In this document: piece after piece, positions 34,245-42,548 of the stretch
How positions within the stretch are numbered: position 1 is the stretch's first letter
Layout: every line of letters begins with the position of its first letter
NCBI GenBank assembly: GCA_030153045.1
Contig: JASLID010000056.1
Span: forward strand, 1 to 64,000
Direction of reading: 5' to 3'
Length of the DNA stretch: 64,000 nucleotides
From: Flavobacterium sp.
Lineage (GTDB): Bacteria > Bacteroidota > Bacteroidia > Flavobacteriales > Flavobacteriaceae
Notes under the pieces: generated by a model
What the model was told of the DNA's origin: nothing
Databases searched by the model: none
What the model saw: only the letters and a program-made list of their open reading frames with translations
Program-made: the position numbers and the translations under genes

Positions 34245-34829
34245 CTATCTTTTTTTTGCGATAAATTTCATTCTGTAATCAGGATGCGCTTTGCCTTCCA
34301 TGATGTTTTGAAGTTTCTTCTTGATTAACTGTTTTTTTAATGACGAAATTTTATCAGTAAATAAAACACCTTCAATATGATCGTATTCGTGTTGGATTAC
34401 ACGAGCAATTAATCCGTCGTATTGTTCCGTTACTTTATTGAAGTTTTCATCGTAATATTCGATAGTAATATTTCTATGTCTGTATACATCCTCACGAACA
34501 TCTGGAATACTCAAACAACCTTCGTTGAAACCCCACTCCTCGCCTTCTTCTTTAATCATTTTAGCGTTGATGAATGTTTTCTTGAAACCTTTCAATTTTT
34601 CAGCTTCTTCTTTTGTAACATCATCGCTATCGCTAAACGGATCGGTATCCACAATAAATATACGAATTGGCAATCCTACTTGAGGCGCAGCCAATCCAAC
34701 CCCGCAAGCATTGTACATCGTTTCGTACATGTTCGCAATGGTTTCATTTAAATTAGGATAATCTTTAGCTACATCTTCTCCTACTTTACGTAAAACAGGA
34801 TCTCCGTAACCTACAATTGGTAAAATCAT
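34245..34829 (-). CDS. def: Peptide deformylase
   Basis: The 194-aa metalloenzyme removes the formyl group from nascent N-termini. All three signature motifs are present: GVGLAAPQVGLP (about 43-54), EGCLSIP (about 103-109; metal-binding Cys) and QHEYDHIEGVLF (about 145-156; HExxH). Length is normal, with a Bacteroidota-like insertion (FSDSDDVTKEEAEKL) in the middle. A minus-strand TATTTTTG at 34891-34898 is a candidate promoter with a ~55-nt leader. Confidence 0.96.
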   Translation of the reverse strand: MILPIVGYGDPVLRKVGEDVAKDYPNLNETIANMYETMYNACGVGLAAPQVGLPIRIFIVDTDPFSDSDDVTKEEAEKLKGFKKTFINAKMIKEEGEEWGFNEGCLSIPDVREDVYRHRNITIEYYDENFNKVTEQYDGLIARVIQHEYDHIEGVLFTDKISSLKKQLIKKKLQNIMEGKAHPDYRMKFIAKKR

Positions 34830-34890
34830 TTTATCAGTATTAAGATTGTAGTATTAAGTATTTAAACGAAAAACACTAAAATTTAGGGGG

Positions 34891-34898
34891 CAAAAATA
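34891..34898 (-). promoter_or_regulatory. Candidate -7 promoter element for def
   Basis: TATTTTTG on the minus strand matches TAnnTTTG; about 60 nt before the def ATG. Confidence 0.4.
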
Positions 34899-34911
34899 AC
34901 TAAAAATCTAT

Positions 34912-36408
34912 TTAAACCTTCAATTTTAGGATTTCATTTGTTTTTTTTCTGATTTCGTCGCAAAGTTCCGTATTCTCATTGAGTGATTGTCCATAGGACG
35001 GAATCATTTCTTTCAGTTTAACTTCCCAAGCTTGTGTTTTCATTTGCTTTGAAAAACAACGATGAATCAAATCGATCATAATAGACGCTGCTGTTGAAGC
35101 TCCTGGTGAAGCGCCTAACAAAACAGCTAATGAACCATCTTTTGCAGTCACGACTTCGGTACCAAATTCGAGTACACCGTGACCATCTTTGTCTTTTTTA
35201 ATAACCTGAACACGCTGGCCGGCATTTTCAAGCACCCAATCTTCTTTTTTAGCCGAAGGAACATATTCTTTTAACGCTTTCATCCTATCGTTTGACGATT
35301 GAAACACTTGTTCGATAAGGTATTTTGTTAGCGGAATATTTTTGGCTCCAGCCGAAAGCATTGGTCTGATATTATCTAATTCGATCGATTTAATTAAATC
35401 GAAATATGAACCATTCTTTAAAAATTTAGTGGAGAAACCAGCGTAAGGTCCAAAAAGTAGCGCCTTCTCTCCATCAATCATTCGAGTATCAATATGTGGA
35501 ACCGACATGGGTGGAGCTCCTACTGAAGCTTTTCCATATACTTTTGCAGCATGTTTTTTAATCACTTCGGGATTGGTACATTTTAGCCATTGTCCGCTCA
35601 CCGGAAATCCTCCAAAACCTTCTCCTTCCGGAATATTTGCTTTCTCCAATAACAATAACGAACCACCACCAGCGCCAATAAATACAAATGGAGTTTTTAC
35701 TCTTTTTTTATCGCCAGTAGCTAAATCTTTGACTTTCACTCTCCAGGTTCCGTCTTCGTAACGACGTAAATTTTTAACTTCGTGATTGAAGTGGGTCGTT
35801 ACTCCATCTAATGACTCTAAATATTTGAACATGCTTCTGGTTAAAGCACCAAAATTGACATCGGTACCTAGTTTCATGGAAGTCGCTGCAATTTTATCTT
35901 TGCTTTTGCGGTTTTCCATCACCAGTGGTGCCCATTCTTTGATTTGAGCAATATCTTCCGAGTATTCCATGTCTTTAAACAAATGGAATTGCTGCAAAGC
36001 CTCGTACCTTTTTTTAAGGTATGCTACATTTTCATCGCCCCAAACGAAACTCATATGAGGAATACTTTTGATGAAATTTTCAGGGTTTTGGAGCAATCCT
36101 TTCTCGACTAAATACGTCCAGAATTGACGAGAAACTTCAAAAGATTCGGATATTTTTACTGCTTTTTTAGTTTCGATGGTTCCGTCTTCCAGTTCAGGCG
36201 TGTAATTTAATTCGCAAAAAGCAGCATGACCCGTTCCTGCGTTATTCCAAGCATCAGAGCTTTCTGCGGCAGCGATATCAAGACGTTCGAATATCTCAAT
36301 TTTTAAATTGGGTTGTAATTCCTTCAGGAGTAATCCTAATGTGGCACTCATAATTCCGGCACCAATTAAAACTACATCAGCTTCTAATTTTTGTGTTGTT
36401 GTTGTCAT
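34912..36408 (-). CDS. mqo: Malate:quinone oxidoreductase
   Basis: The 498-aa FAD enzyme oxidises malate to oxaloacetate with electron transfer to quinone at the inner membrane. The N-terminal FAD-binding motif is VVLIGAGIMSATLGLLL (about 11-27); other family segments are WNNAGTGHAAFCELNYTP (about 54-71), FVFIGAGGGSLLLLEKA and FGGFPVSGQW (about 270-279), and LGASPGASTAASIMIDL (about 431-447). Length matches Mqo. A minus-strand TATCTTTG (36426-36433) lies 17 nt before the ATG. It is inserted between def and ruvX, which are close neighbours in related genomes as far as I recall. Confidence 0.95.
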   Translation of the reverse strand: MTTTTQKLEADVVLIGAGIMSATLGLLLKELQPNLKIEIFERLDIAAAESSDAWNNAGTGHAAFCELNYTPELEDGTIETKKAVKISESFEVSRQFWTYLVEKGLLQNPENFIKSIPHMSFVWGDENVAYLKKRYEALQQFHLFKDMEYSEDIAQIKEWAPLVMENRKSKDKIAATSMKLGTDVNFGALTRSMFKYLESLDGVTTHFNHEVKNLRRYEDGTWRVKVKDLATGDKKRVKTPFVFIGAGGGSLLLLEKANIPEGEGFGGFPVSGQWLKCTNPEVIKKHAAKVYGKASVGAPPMSVPHIDTRMIDGEKALLFGPYAGFSTKFLKNGSYFDLIKSIELDNIRPMLSAGAKNIPLTKYLIEQVFQSSNDRMKALKEYVPSAKKEDWVLENAGQRVQVIKKDKDGHGVLEFGTEVVTAKDGSLAVLLGASPGASTAASIMIDLIHRCFSKQMKTQAWEVKLKEMIPSYGQSLNENTELCDEIRKKTNEILKLKV

Positions 36409-36425
36409 TTATCATAGTTGTCCTG

Positions 36426-36433
36426 CAAAGATA
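36426..36433 (-). promoter_or_regulatory. Candidate -7 promoter element for mqo
   Basis: TATCTTTG on the minus strand is a full match to TAnnTTTG, 17 nt before the start codon. Confidence 0.55.
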
Positions 36434-36513
36434 CTATCAAAAAATGCAAAATTTATCTTAATTTTCAGTCGTTTAGCCCTTGAAAAGCATTTTTAAGAAT
36501 TTGAAAAGAAAAC

Positions 36514-36930
36514 CTAAAACATTTTTCGGGAAAGATAATCCTGAAGCATAATTGTTGCAGAAATTTCATCAATTAAGGCTTTATTTTGACGTTGTTTCTT
36601 TTTCAGTCCGCTGTCGATCATGGTTTGGAATGCCATTTTTGAAGTGAAACGTTCATCGACGCGTTCTAAAGCCATGTCTGGAAAAGTAGTTTTTAATTTT
36701 GTGACAAACTTTTCTATGATTTCGGTACTTTGAGAAGGCTCTCCGTTCATTTGTTTGGGTTCGCCAATAAGTACTTTTTCTACTTTTTCTTTTAGAAAAT
36801 AATCTTTTAGAAATACGATAACTGTTTCGGATGGGATAGTGGTTAGTCCCGAAGCGATGATTTGCATTTCGTCAGTAACGGCTATTCCGGTGCGTTTTTG
36901 TCCGTAGTCTATGGCGAGAATTCTTGGCAT
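36514..36930 (-). CDS. ruvX: Putative pre-16S rRNA nuclease / Holliday-junction resolvase YqgF
   Basis: The 138-aa RNase H-like protein has AIDYGQKRTGIAVTD (about 5-19; first catalytic Asp), VLIGEPKQMNGEPSQ (about 54-68), the glutamate/DERFTS motif VDERFTSKMA (about 95-104) and IDEISATIMLQDYL (about 119-132; last acidic residue). This is the YqgF/RuvX family, involved in pre-16S rRNA maturation. Length is typical. It overlaps no neighbour; the methyltransferase gene lies 38 nt upstream. Confidence 0.93.
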   Translation of the reverse strand: MPRILAIDYGQKRTGIAVTDEMQIIASGLTTIPSETVIVFLKDYFLKEKVEKVLIGEPKQMNGEPSQSTEIIEKFVTKLKTTFPDMALERVDERFTSKMAFQTMIDSGLKKKQRQNKALIDEISATIMLQDYLSRKMF

Positions 36931-36968
36931 TTTTATTTTTTGGTAAAGATAATGAGATTTGTTTGAAC

Positions 36969-37706
36969 TTATACTTTCAACTTTCCAACTCTCAAAAACA
37001 TAGGAAACGTGACTTTTTTATCTCCTTTTTCCCATGAAGCTTTCAATTCATCGTACACCAAATCGATAGGGTTTTCTTTATTGACATCTTTGTAATTTGC
37101 GGTGGCCGACCAACTTTCAAGATAACCAATTAGCTGTTCGAATGTCCAGATATACGAATTAGAGAATTTTTCATTCACCAATTCTTCTAATGGAAAAGGA
37201 ATTGTCTGGTAACCATCTTTTAAGTATTGTCGTTCAGGGTACCAATAAGAACCTACAATGCCTTCATACAATCGCCATAATATTTCATCGGAAGCGGTAT
37301 TAGTCGAAAAGAAGCCATACCCCAGCACTGCCAAAATACCATCTCGTTTCAGAATTCGATATATTTCATCATAAAAAGCATCAAAATCAAACCAATGAAT
37401 GGCTTGAGCTACCGTAATTAAATCAAATTGATGGGCAGTAAAGTTTGTGTGCTCGGCAGCCATTTTTTCATAGATAACATTGTCTATGGCTGGCGCCTGT
37501 CGCAATTGGTTTTCGCTAATATCAGTAGCATACACCGTTTGGAAGAATTGGGCAAGTTTTGAAGCCAATTGCCCATTTCCAGTAGCGACATCAAGTGCTG
37601 TATCTTTATTCTTGACAAGGGAAACAATTTTCTGAATCATCTCGTCAGGATAATTTGGTCGGAATTCAGAATATACTTCAGCATTGTTTGAGAAATAATC
37701 TTTCAT
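36969..37706 (-). CDS. Class I SAM-dependent methyltransferase
   Basis: The 245-aa protein has the Rossmann methyltransferase core: ALDVATGNGQLASKLA (about 38-53, SAM-binding glycine loop), VYATDISENQL (about 59-69, acidic ribose-binding residue), FDLITVAQAIHWFD (about 97-110) and a following RILKRDGILAVLGYG. Such proteins of the methyltransferase-11/25 type act on small molecules or ubiquinone-like substrates; the target is unknown. It diverges from dapD across the palindromic-repeat region. Confidence 0.88.
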   Translation of the reverse strand: MKDYFSNNAEVYSEFRPNYPDEMIQKIVSLVKNKDTALDVATGNGQLASKLAQFFQTVYATDISENQLRQAPAIDNVIYEKMAAEHTNFTAHQFDLITVAQAIHWFDFDAFYDEIYRILKRDGILAVLGYGFFSTNTASDEILWRLYEGIVGSYWYPERQYLKDGYQTIPFPLEELVNEKFSNSYIWTFEQLIGYLESWSATANYKDVNKENPIDLVYDELKASWEKGDKKVTFPMFLRVGKLKV

Positions 37707-37783
37707 GATTTTCGAATTTCAACTAATTTACAACTTTTTATAAAAAAATAAAAGAGTTTAACGTTGTTTGAATGTTTATAAAA

Positions 37784-37994
37784 CCACATTTACCACGTTA
37801 GACAACGTGGCAAACCACATTGGTTGACGTGGTAAACCACGTTGTTGACGCCATCGACCACGGTACAGGACGTGGTAAACCACGTTATATAACCCCATTT
37901 ACCACGTTGTCTACCGTGGTAAACCACGTTCCTGACGTCATCCACCACGTTAGAGGACGTGGCTTACCACGTCATAAAACCCAGTTGACCACGG
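37784..37994. repeat. Palindromic tandem array of ~22-bp CCACGT units
   Basis: Within the 396-nt divergent gap before dapD, CCACGT-type motifs recur at 37793, 37815, 37837, 37858, 37880, 37902, 37924, 37945, 37967 and 37989, spaced 21-22 bp. Between them, in the opposite orientation, lie ACGTGG motifs (37805, 37827, 37870, 37914 as CCGTGG, 37957). A typical unit is CCACGTT, five variable bases, ACGTGG, then TAAA. Each unit is therefore a dyad, and adjacent units form a second dyad (ACGTGG-TAAA-CCACGT without the last base shift). A higher-order period of 87 bp joins four units (37837 onward against 37924 onward are near-identical). No protein-coding explanation fits. Confidence 0.9.
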
Positions 37995-38056
37995 TAAAAT
38001 CTATTTTATTTCACAAAAAAAGTAAAATAATCAACTATTGAAACACCAATTTGCTT

Positions 38057-38086
38057 TTTGGCTATTCCCTAAAAAACTTATCTTTG
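38057..38086 (+). promoter_or_regulatory. dapD promoter
   Basis: TTTG (38057-38060), 18-nt spacer and TATCTTTG (38079-38086) form a complete Bacteroidota-type promoter, 16 nt before the dapD ATG. It lies 63 nt after the palindromic array. Confidence 0.7.
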
Positions 38087-38102
38087 CTAAAAATAAAAAT
38101 AC

Positions 38103-38918
38103 ATGAACGCACTACAAACCATAATTGAGCAAGCTTGGGAAAACCGTGCTTTGTTACAAGAAGAAACGACTACCAAAGCCATTAGAGAAGTTATTGATTT
38201 ATTAGACGCCGGAACTTTACGTGTTGCTGAACCTATTGAAGGTGGTTGGCAAGTAAACGAATGGGTGAAGAAAGCAGTGGTGATGTACTTCCCTATTCAA
38301 AAAATGGAAACCTTTGAAGTGGGTATTTTTGAATATCATGATAAAATTCCATTGAAACGCGGTTATGCTGAAAAAGGAATCCGCGTCGTTCCTCATGCTG
38401 TAGCCCGTCATGGCGCTTACATTTCTAAAGGTGTAATCTTGATGCCGAGTTATGTAAACATTGGTGCTTACGTTGATGAAGGTACTATGGTCGATACTTG
38501 GGCAACCGTTGGAAGTTGTGCCCAAATTGGTAAAGATGTGCATTTGAGTGGTGGTGTTGGTATTGGTGGTGTTTTAGAACCTTTACAAGCGGCTCCGGTT
38601 ATTATTGAAGACGGTGCTTTTATTGGTTCTCGTTGTATTGTAGTAGAAGGTGTTCGCGTGGAAAAAGAAGCGGTTTTAGGTGCTAATGTATGTTTGACAG
38701 CTTCGACTAAAATCATTGATGTTACAGGCCCTGAGCCAATTGAATACAAAGGTGTTGTTCCAGCTCGTTCGGTAGTGATTCCAGGAAGCTATGCAAAACA
38801 ATTTGCAGCTGGTGAATTTCAGGTACCTTGTGCTTTAATTATTGGAAAACGCAAACCTTCAACCGATTTGAAAACGTCATTAAATAATGCGTTGCGTGAA
38901 TATGATGTAGCGGTTTAA
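38103..38918 (+). CDS. dapD: 2,3,4,5-tetrahydropyridine-2,6-dicarboxylate N-succinyltransferase
   Basis: The 271-aa enzyme acts in lysine/diaminopimelate synthesis. It shows an N-terminal helical domain (to about 95) and a left-handed beta-helix with hexapeptide repeats, e.g. VILMPSYVNIGAYVDEGTMV (about 113-132), TWATVGSCAQIGKDVHLSGG and VGIGGVLEPLQAAPVIIEDG (about 154-173), and GSRCIVVEGVRV. Length and motifs are those of DapD. It has its own promoter and ends at a large hairpin repeat shared with the convergent Kdo-kinase-like gene. Confidence 0.96.
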   Translation: MNALQTIIEQAWENRALLQEETTTKAIREVIDLLDAGTLRVAEPIEGGWQVNEWVKKAVVMYFPIQKMETFEVGIFEYHDKIPLKRGYAEKGIRVVPHAVARHGAYISKGVILMPSYVNIGAYVDEGTMVDTWATVGSCAQIGKDVHLSGGVGIGGVLEPLQAAPVIIEDGAFIGSRCIVVEGVRVEKEAVLGANVCLTASTKIIDVTGPEPIEYKGVVPARSVVIPGSYAKQFAAGEFQVPCALIIGKRKPSTDLKTSLNNALREYDVAV

Positions 38919-38944
38919 ATTCAAAAAAATAAAATTCAACAGTA

Positions 38945-39019
38945 TTGTCATTCTGACGAAGGAGGAATCCCATAATTTAAGCCTATGATTATGAGATTCC
39001 TCCTTCGTCAGAATGACAA
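38945..39019. repeat. Large hairpin repeat, copy C (TTGTCATT family), likely bidirectional terminator
   Basis: The arms 38945-38976 and 38988-39019 are 32 nt each and complementary at 31 positions, the odd one being G-T capable; loop 11 nt. The left arm begins TTGTCATTCTGACGAAGGAG. It sits in the 110-nt gap between two convergent genes. The same family appears at 59911-59980, and its core is shared with repeats A and B. Confidence 0.9.
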
Positions 39020-39028
39020 AAACGAATA

Positions 39029-39787
39029 TTATTTGCGTTTAATTTGGCGTTTGAGCCATTTCTTTTTGGTGATTTTTCTTTTGAATTGGATGGTTTTCTC
39101 CAAAAGAATGGAAAGTAACTTTTCTTCCGGCTGACCGCTTAGTTCCGCATATTTTTTAGCAATAACTTTCACCATCGTTCTTGATAACCACATTTTTTTG
39201 AAATTATCCATTCGGGCTTCGATTGACAAATCTTCAAATTGCATTCGGTTTAAGTCGATTAAGTAGAAATCGTATTTTCCTTGTTCTTTTTTGATAACCA
39301 AAGTGTTTCCCGGTGAATGATCGAGAAAATTGACTTTGGCTTCGTGCATTTTAAAAGTAAATTCAGTGAATTGTTCCAAAATGATGTTTCTTTCTGGAAA
39401 CAATGGGTCATGAATTAATTCGCGAATGGTAAAATCATAATCAATTTGTTCGCTTACATAATAACTGTCGCCCAATAAACCCAAACCATTTCGATCTTCG
39501 ATATACGCCATGGGAAAAGGCGTTGGAATGCCGTGTTCTAATAAATAGTTGGCATAATCGAACGAGCGTTTCGCTTTGGTACTTCTAAAAAAAGAGTAAA
39601 TCACCGATTTTAAGGTGCCTGGTTTTTTAAAATATTTGATGTTTACCTTCTCTTTTCCAAGAACATTAGACTTGATGGTATTTCGAGAACCTTTTACAAT
39701 CAGGTCGCCTTCATTAAAAAATGCTTCAACTAACTGAAGTATAGCCTTTTCTTGTTCTTTGTATTTTGGATGGAGGATAATTGGCAC
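39029..39787 (-). CDS. Kdo/WaaP-family lipopolysaccharide kinase-like protein
   Basis: The 252-aa protein has a kinase-like fold of the WaaP/Kdo-kinase type: an N-terminal lysine-containing strand KVNIKYFKKPG (about 48-58), the catalytic loop FLDHSPGNTLV (about 153-163; D/N arrangement HxxxxN) and the metal-binding IDLNRMQF (about 177-184; DLNR in place of DFG). Such proteins phosphorylate sugars of the LPS core or Kdo. A basic C-terminus (KRKITKKKWLKRQIKRK) could contact the membrane. It diverges from a heptosyltransferase-like gene, supporting an LPS-core role. Confidence 0.85.
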   Translation of the reverse strand: MPIILHPKYKEQEKAILQLVEAFFNEGDLIVKGSRNTIKSNVLGKEKVNIKYFKKPGTLKSVIYSFFRSTKAKRSFDYANYLLEHGIPTPFPMAYIEDRNGLGLLGDSYYVSEQIDYDFTIRELIHDPLFPERNIILEQFTEFTFKMHEAKVNFLDHSPGNTLVIKKEQGKYDFYLIDLNRMQFEDLSIEARMDNFKKMWLSRTMVKVIAKKYAELSGQPEEKLLSILLEKTIQFKRKITKKKWLKRQIKRK

Positions 39788-39851
39788 AGCGAATGATTAT
39801 AATTTGGTTTAAAAGTATAAAAAATAGTACTTTGCAGCAAGAATTAGTTTT

Positions 39852-40910
39852 ATGAAGATTTTAATTATACAGAACAAACGTATTGGTGACGTTTTAATCA
39901 GTTCGGTGATTGCAAATAATTTTAAGGCAAAATATCCTGACAGTGAAGTTCATTTTCTGGCTTATGATTTTACGCATGGCGTAATTATGAACAATCCGAA
40001 CATTGATAAAATCATTTCCATCAATGATAAAGAACTGAAAAAGATATCTGTTTTACTGAAATTAATTCGACAAATCAGAAAAGAAAAATATGATATTATT
40101 TTCGATCCGTATTCAAAAACCCAAAGCAAACTGATTTGTAAATTCTCTGGAGCCAAACAAACCATTGGCCATAAAAGTCGTAAAAAATTAGGCAATTGGG
40201 GGTATTACACACATCCTGTGACTATTTCGAAAGAGAAAACTAAAATTTGTGGAAAAGCCATTGAAGACCGTATTCATTTGTTGAGTCAAGCCGGTAATTT
40301 TGAACCGATTGATTATGAACCAAAAATATTTTTATCGAAAGAAGAAAAGAACGAAGATTGGTTAGGCAAATATTCAGATAAAAAAGTCATTGTTTTAGGC
40401 GTTTTAGGCAGTACACCGCAAAAATCGATGCCCTATGAATATGTCGCTGAGATGGTTGATTTTATTGCCGAAAAATACGATGTAAATATCCTTTTCAACT
40501 ATGCGCCACATCAGAAAGCAGAAGCGATGAAAATTTACGAGATGTGTAAAAATAAATCGAATATTATTCTTGATATTTATGCACCAAGCATTCGCGATTT
40601 TATCAAATTGATGTCACAATGCAAAGTTTTGGTTTCTAATGAAGGAGGAACGGTCCATATTGCGAAAGCATTGAACAAACCTACTTTCACCATTTTCTCT
40701 CCTTATGTCAACAAAGACCATTGGGCGAGTTTTGAGGATGGAAAGTTTCATCATTCGGTACATTTATTAGAAATGAAACCCAATTTATTTGACAGTTTTA
40801 CTTTTGAAGAAAGAAAGAAAATAGAAAAAAATCCAGATGAATTGTATAAGCAATTGACACCGGAAATGATTTTACCGGAATTGGATAAATTTCTACAGCA
40901 TAATTTATAA
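39852..40910 (+). CDS. Glycosyltransferase family 9 (heptosyltransferase-like)
   Basis: The 352-aa GT-B protein has the GT9 N-terminus QNKRIGDVLISSVIANNFK (about 6-24), a donor-side segment VLGVLGSTPQKSMPYEYVAEM (in two parts, about 181-201) and the C-terminal signature LVSNEGGTVHIAKALNKPT (about 261-279; the D/N-x-G-x-x-H motif). It probably adds heptose or a related sugar to LPS core. Length is typical. It ends at a terminator shared with the convergent GT2 gene. Confidence 0.9.
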   Translation: MKILIIQNKRIGDVLISSVIANNFKAKYPDSEVHFLAYDFTHGVIMNNPNIDKIISINDKELKKISVLLKLIRQIRKEKYDIIFDPYSKTQSKLICKFSGAKQTIGHKSRKKLGNWGYYTHPVTISKEKTKICGKAIEDRIHLLSQAGNFEPIDYEPKIFLSKEEKNEDWLGKYSDKKVIVLGVLGSTPQKSMPYEYVAEMVDFIAEKYDVNILFNYAPHQKAEAMKIYEMCKNKSNIILDIYAPSIRDFIKLMSQCKVLVSNEGGTVHIAKALNKPTFTIFSPYVNKDHWASFEDGKFHHSVHLLEMKPNLFDSFTFEERKKIEKNPDELYKQLTPEMILPELDKFLQHNL

Positions 40911-40913
40911 CAA

Positions 40914-40941
40914 AAAAGCAACTCGATTGAGTTGCTTTTTT
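40914..40941. terminator. Terminator between GT9 and GT2 genes
   Basis: AAAAAGCAACTC and GAGTTGCTTTTT pair with loop GATT; A and T tracts on both sides allow termination in both directions. Confidence 0.85.
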
Positions 40942-41756
40942 TATTTCACGATTCCAAAATCAGTCCATTTTTTCTTTTGTTCTTTGGTCTCTTTTCGGAT
41001 GTTTTTGTTTTTATTGATAGATTCAGGAGTGGCATAACCTCTTGGATGATCCAAATGCAAACACGTTGTACTGTAACGTATTTGCTTTGGCTTAATGCCC
41101 AAATTCACCAATCTTTCTCCTAATTCACGATCTTGTCCGCCGTATTGCATACGTTCGTCGAAACCATTGATGGCTACAATATCTTTTTTCCAGCCTGAAG
41201 CATTGTGTCCGTTCCAGCTTGGAGTTGTTGGGGTTAACCAGTTTAGAATTGAGCTTTTCAATCCAGTAGCATTCACTTTATTGTTTTTGAATGAAGCTTT
41301 CATTCCGTTTTGTTTCAACCAAGAAACGTCAAAACATTTACCGGAATACACATCGTCTTTGGTAATGTTTTGAGACAACTCCAAAGGTAATTTATGGTAA
41401 CCCCCAGAAAGGAAATAACCTTCTTCTCTAAATTTAATATGCTGTTCTACAAAATCCGGGCGAGGAATACAATCACCATCTGACATCATGATATAATCTG
41501 TTGTACACGCCTGAATGGCTTTGTTTAAGATTTGTGATTTCTGAAAACCATTGTCTTCATGCCAAACATGAATAATAGGATAAAACACTTCTTTTTTTAA
41601 TTCTTCAATCAAATCGAAAGTATCCTGACGCGAACCATCATCGGCAATGACCATTTCGAAATTGCGATAGGTTTGCGTATTATATCCCCAGATGACTTTT
41701 TTAAGCCATTCGGTAGAATTGTATGTGCTAATTACAACGGAAATATTCTTTTGCAT
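40941..41756 (-). CDS. GT2-family glycosyltransferase
   Basis: The 271-aa GT-A enzyme starts at MQKNISVVISTYNSTEWL; the frame is open further upstream to 41897, but that part overlaps the divergent gene and has no GT features. Motifs are MVIADDGSRQDTF (about 35-47), DNGFQKSQILNKA (about 70-82), the DxD-type MMSDGDCIPRPDF (about 92-104) and a C-terminal galactosyltransferase-like NGFDERMQYGGQDRELG (about 200-216). It resembles LPS/capsule transferases with an additional GT7C-type end. A minus-strand TATCTTTG (41764-41771) lies only 7 nt before the ATG. Confidence 0.9.
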   Translation of the reverse strand: MQKNISVVISTYNSTEWLKKVIWGYNTQTYRNFEMVIADDGSRQDTFDLIEELKKEVFYPIIHVWHEDNGFQKSQILNKAIQACTTDYIMMSDGDCIPRPDFVEQHIKFREEGYFLSGGYHKLPLELSQNITKDDVYSGKCFDVSWLKQNGMKASFKNNKVNATGLKSSILNWLTPTTPSWNGHNASGWKKDIVAINGFDERMQYGGQDRELGERLVNLGIKPKQIRYSTTCLHLDHPRGYATPESINKNKNIRKETKEQKKKWTDFGIVK

Positions 41757-41763
41757 AATGCGG

Positions 41764-41782
41764 CAAAGATAGCCTAATTTTG
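41764..41782. promoter_or_regulatory. Back-to-back promoter elements for divergent GT2 genes
   Basis: Minus-strand TATCTTTG (41764-41771) and plus-strand TAATTTTG (41775-41782) both match TAnnTTTG, in opposite directions, 3 nt apart. The minus-strand one leaves only 7 nt before its ATG; the plus-strand one leaves 28 nt. Confidence 0.6.
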
Positions 41783-41810
41783 CTAAATTTGTTTTTCCTA
41801 AAAAGAAAAA

Positions 41811-42548
41811 ATGAGTACGCTTTCTGTCATTATTCCTACCTATAACGAAGTTACCTATATTGAAGATGCAGTGAAATCGGTTGATTTTGCTAGTCAAATC
41901 ATTGTAATCGACTCGTTCAGTAACGACGGCACCAAAGAGAAAGCTATCGCATTGGGATGCAAAATTTTAGAACGCAAATTCGACAACTTTTCCAATCAAA
42001 AAAATCATGCTATTGCTGAAGCAACAGGAGATTGGGTATTATTTCTTGACGCTGATGAACGTGTTTCTCAAAAACTGAAGTTTGAGATTTTAGATATGAT
42101 TAAAAACGGAAAACATTCCGGTTATAAAATCACTTTTCCGCATTTTTACATGAATCGTTTTTTATACCACAAAGTAGATCGTGTGGTTCGTTTGGTAAAA
42201 AACAAAAACATCCAATTTACAGGTGATGTTCATGAAAAACTCCATGTAGATGGAAGTATTGGAACTTTGAAAAATTTCATGATTCATTATACGTATAAGG
42301 GACTTCATCCATTGTTACAGAAGAAAGACTCTTACGCTTGGTTTCAGGCTAATACTTCACATAAAAAAGGAAAAAAAGCGACTTATTTTCATTTGATTTT
42401 TAAACCATTTTATCGCTTTTTCTCTTCTTATATTTTAAAAAGAGGGTTTATGGATGGTGTTCCCGGACTGGCTTTGGCTAGTGTAAATGCCTATGGCGTG
42501 TTTTCGCGTTATGCTAAAATGTTACTGATTGAAAAAGATTTAAAATAA
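41811..42548 (+). CDS. GT2-family LPS-core glycosyltransferase (WaaE/LgtF-like)
   Basis: The 245-aa protein has the WaaE-type layout: SVIIPTYNEVTYIEDAVKSV (about 5-24), VIDSFSNDGTKE (about 34-45), NQKNHAIAEATGDWVLFLDADER (about 62-84, in parts; DAD motif), and a C-terminal membrane-associating tail ATYFHLIFKPFYRFFSSY (about 190-207). This group adds glucose or another hexose to the inner core. Its last 9 nt overlap the end of the convergent deacetylase gene. The tail is homologous to the small ORF at 43314. Confidence 0.92.
   Translation: MSTLSVIIPTYNEVTYIEDAVKSVDFASQIIVIDSFSNDGTKEKAIALGCKILERKFDNFSNQKNHAIAEATGDWVLFLDADERVSQKLKFEILDMIKNGKHSGYKITFPHFYMNRFLYHKVDRVVRLVKNKNIQFTGDVHEKLHVDGSIGTLKNFMIHYTYKGLHPLLQKKDSYAWFQANTSHKKGKKATYFHLIFKPFYRFFSSYILKRGFMDGVPGLALASVNAYGVFSRYAKMLLIEKDLK

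Noticed and set aside
37784..37994. Possible CRISPR array
   Set aside because: There are no unique spacers of constant length, the units are palindromic and only 22 bp, and no cas genes are in the window.
37820..38041. 73-codon open frame across the palindromic array
   Set aside because: Its peptide simply translates the repeats (recurring NHV-D-HH-type segments) and runs through the dapD promoter approach; no start signal or homology. The DNA repeat explains it.
41757..41897. N-terminal extension of the GT2 gene at 40941
   Set aside because: It would overlap the divergent GT2 gene and both promoters; the GT2 fold begins at the ATG at 41756.
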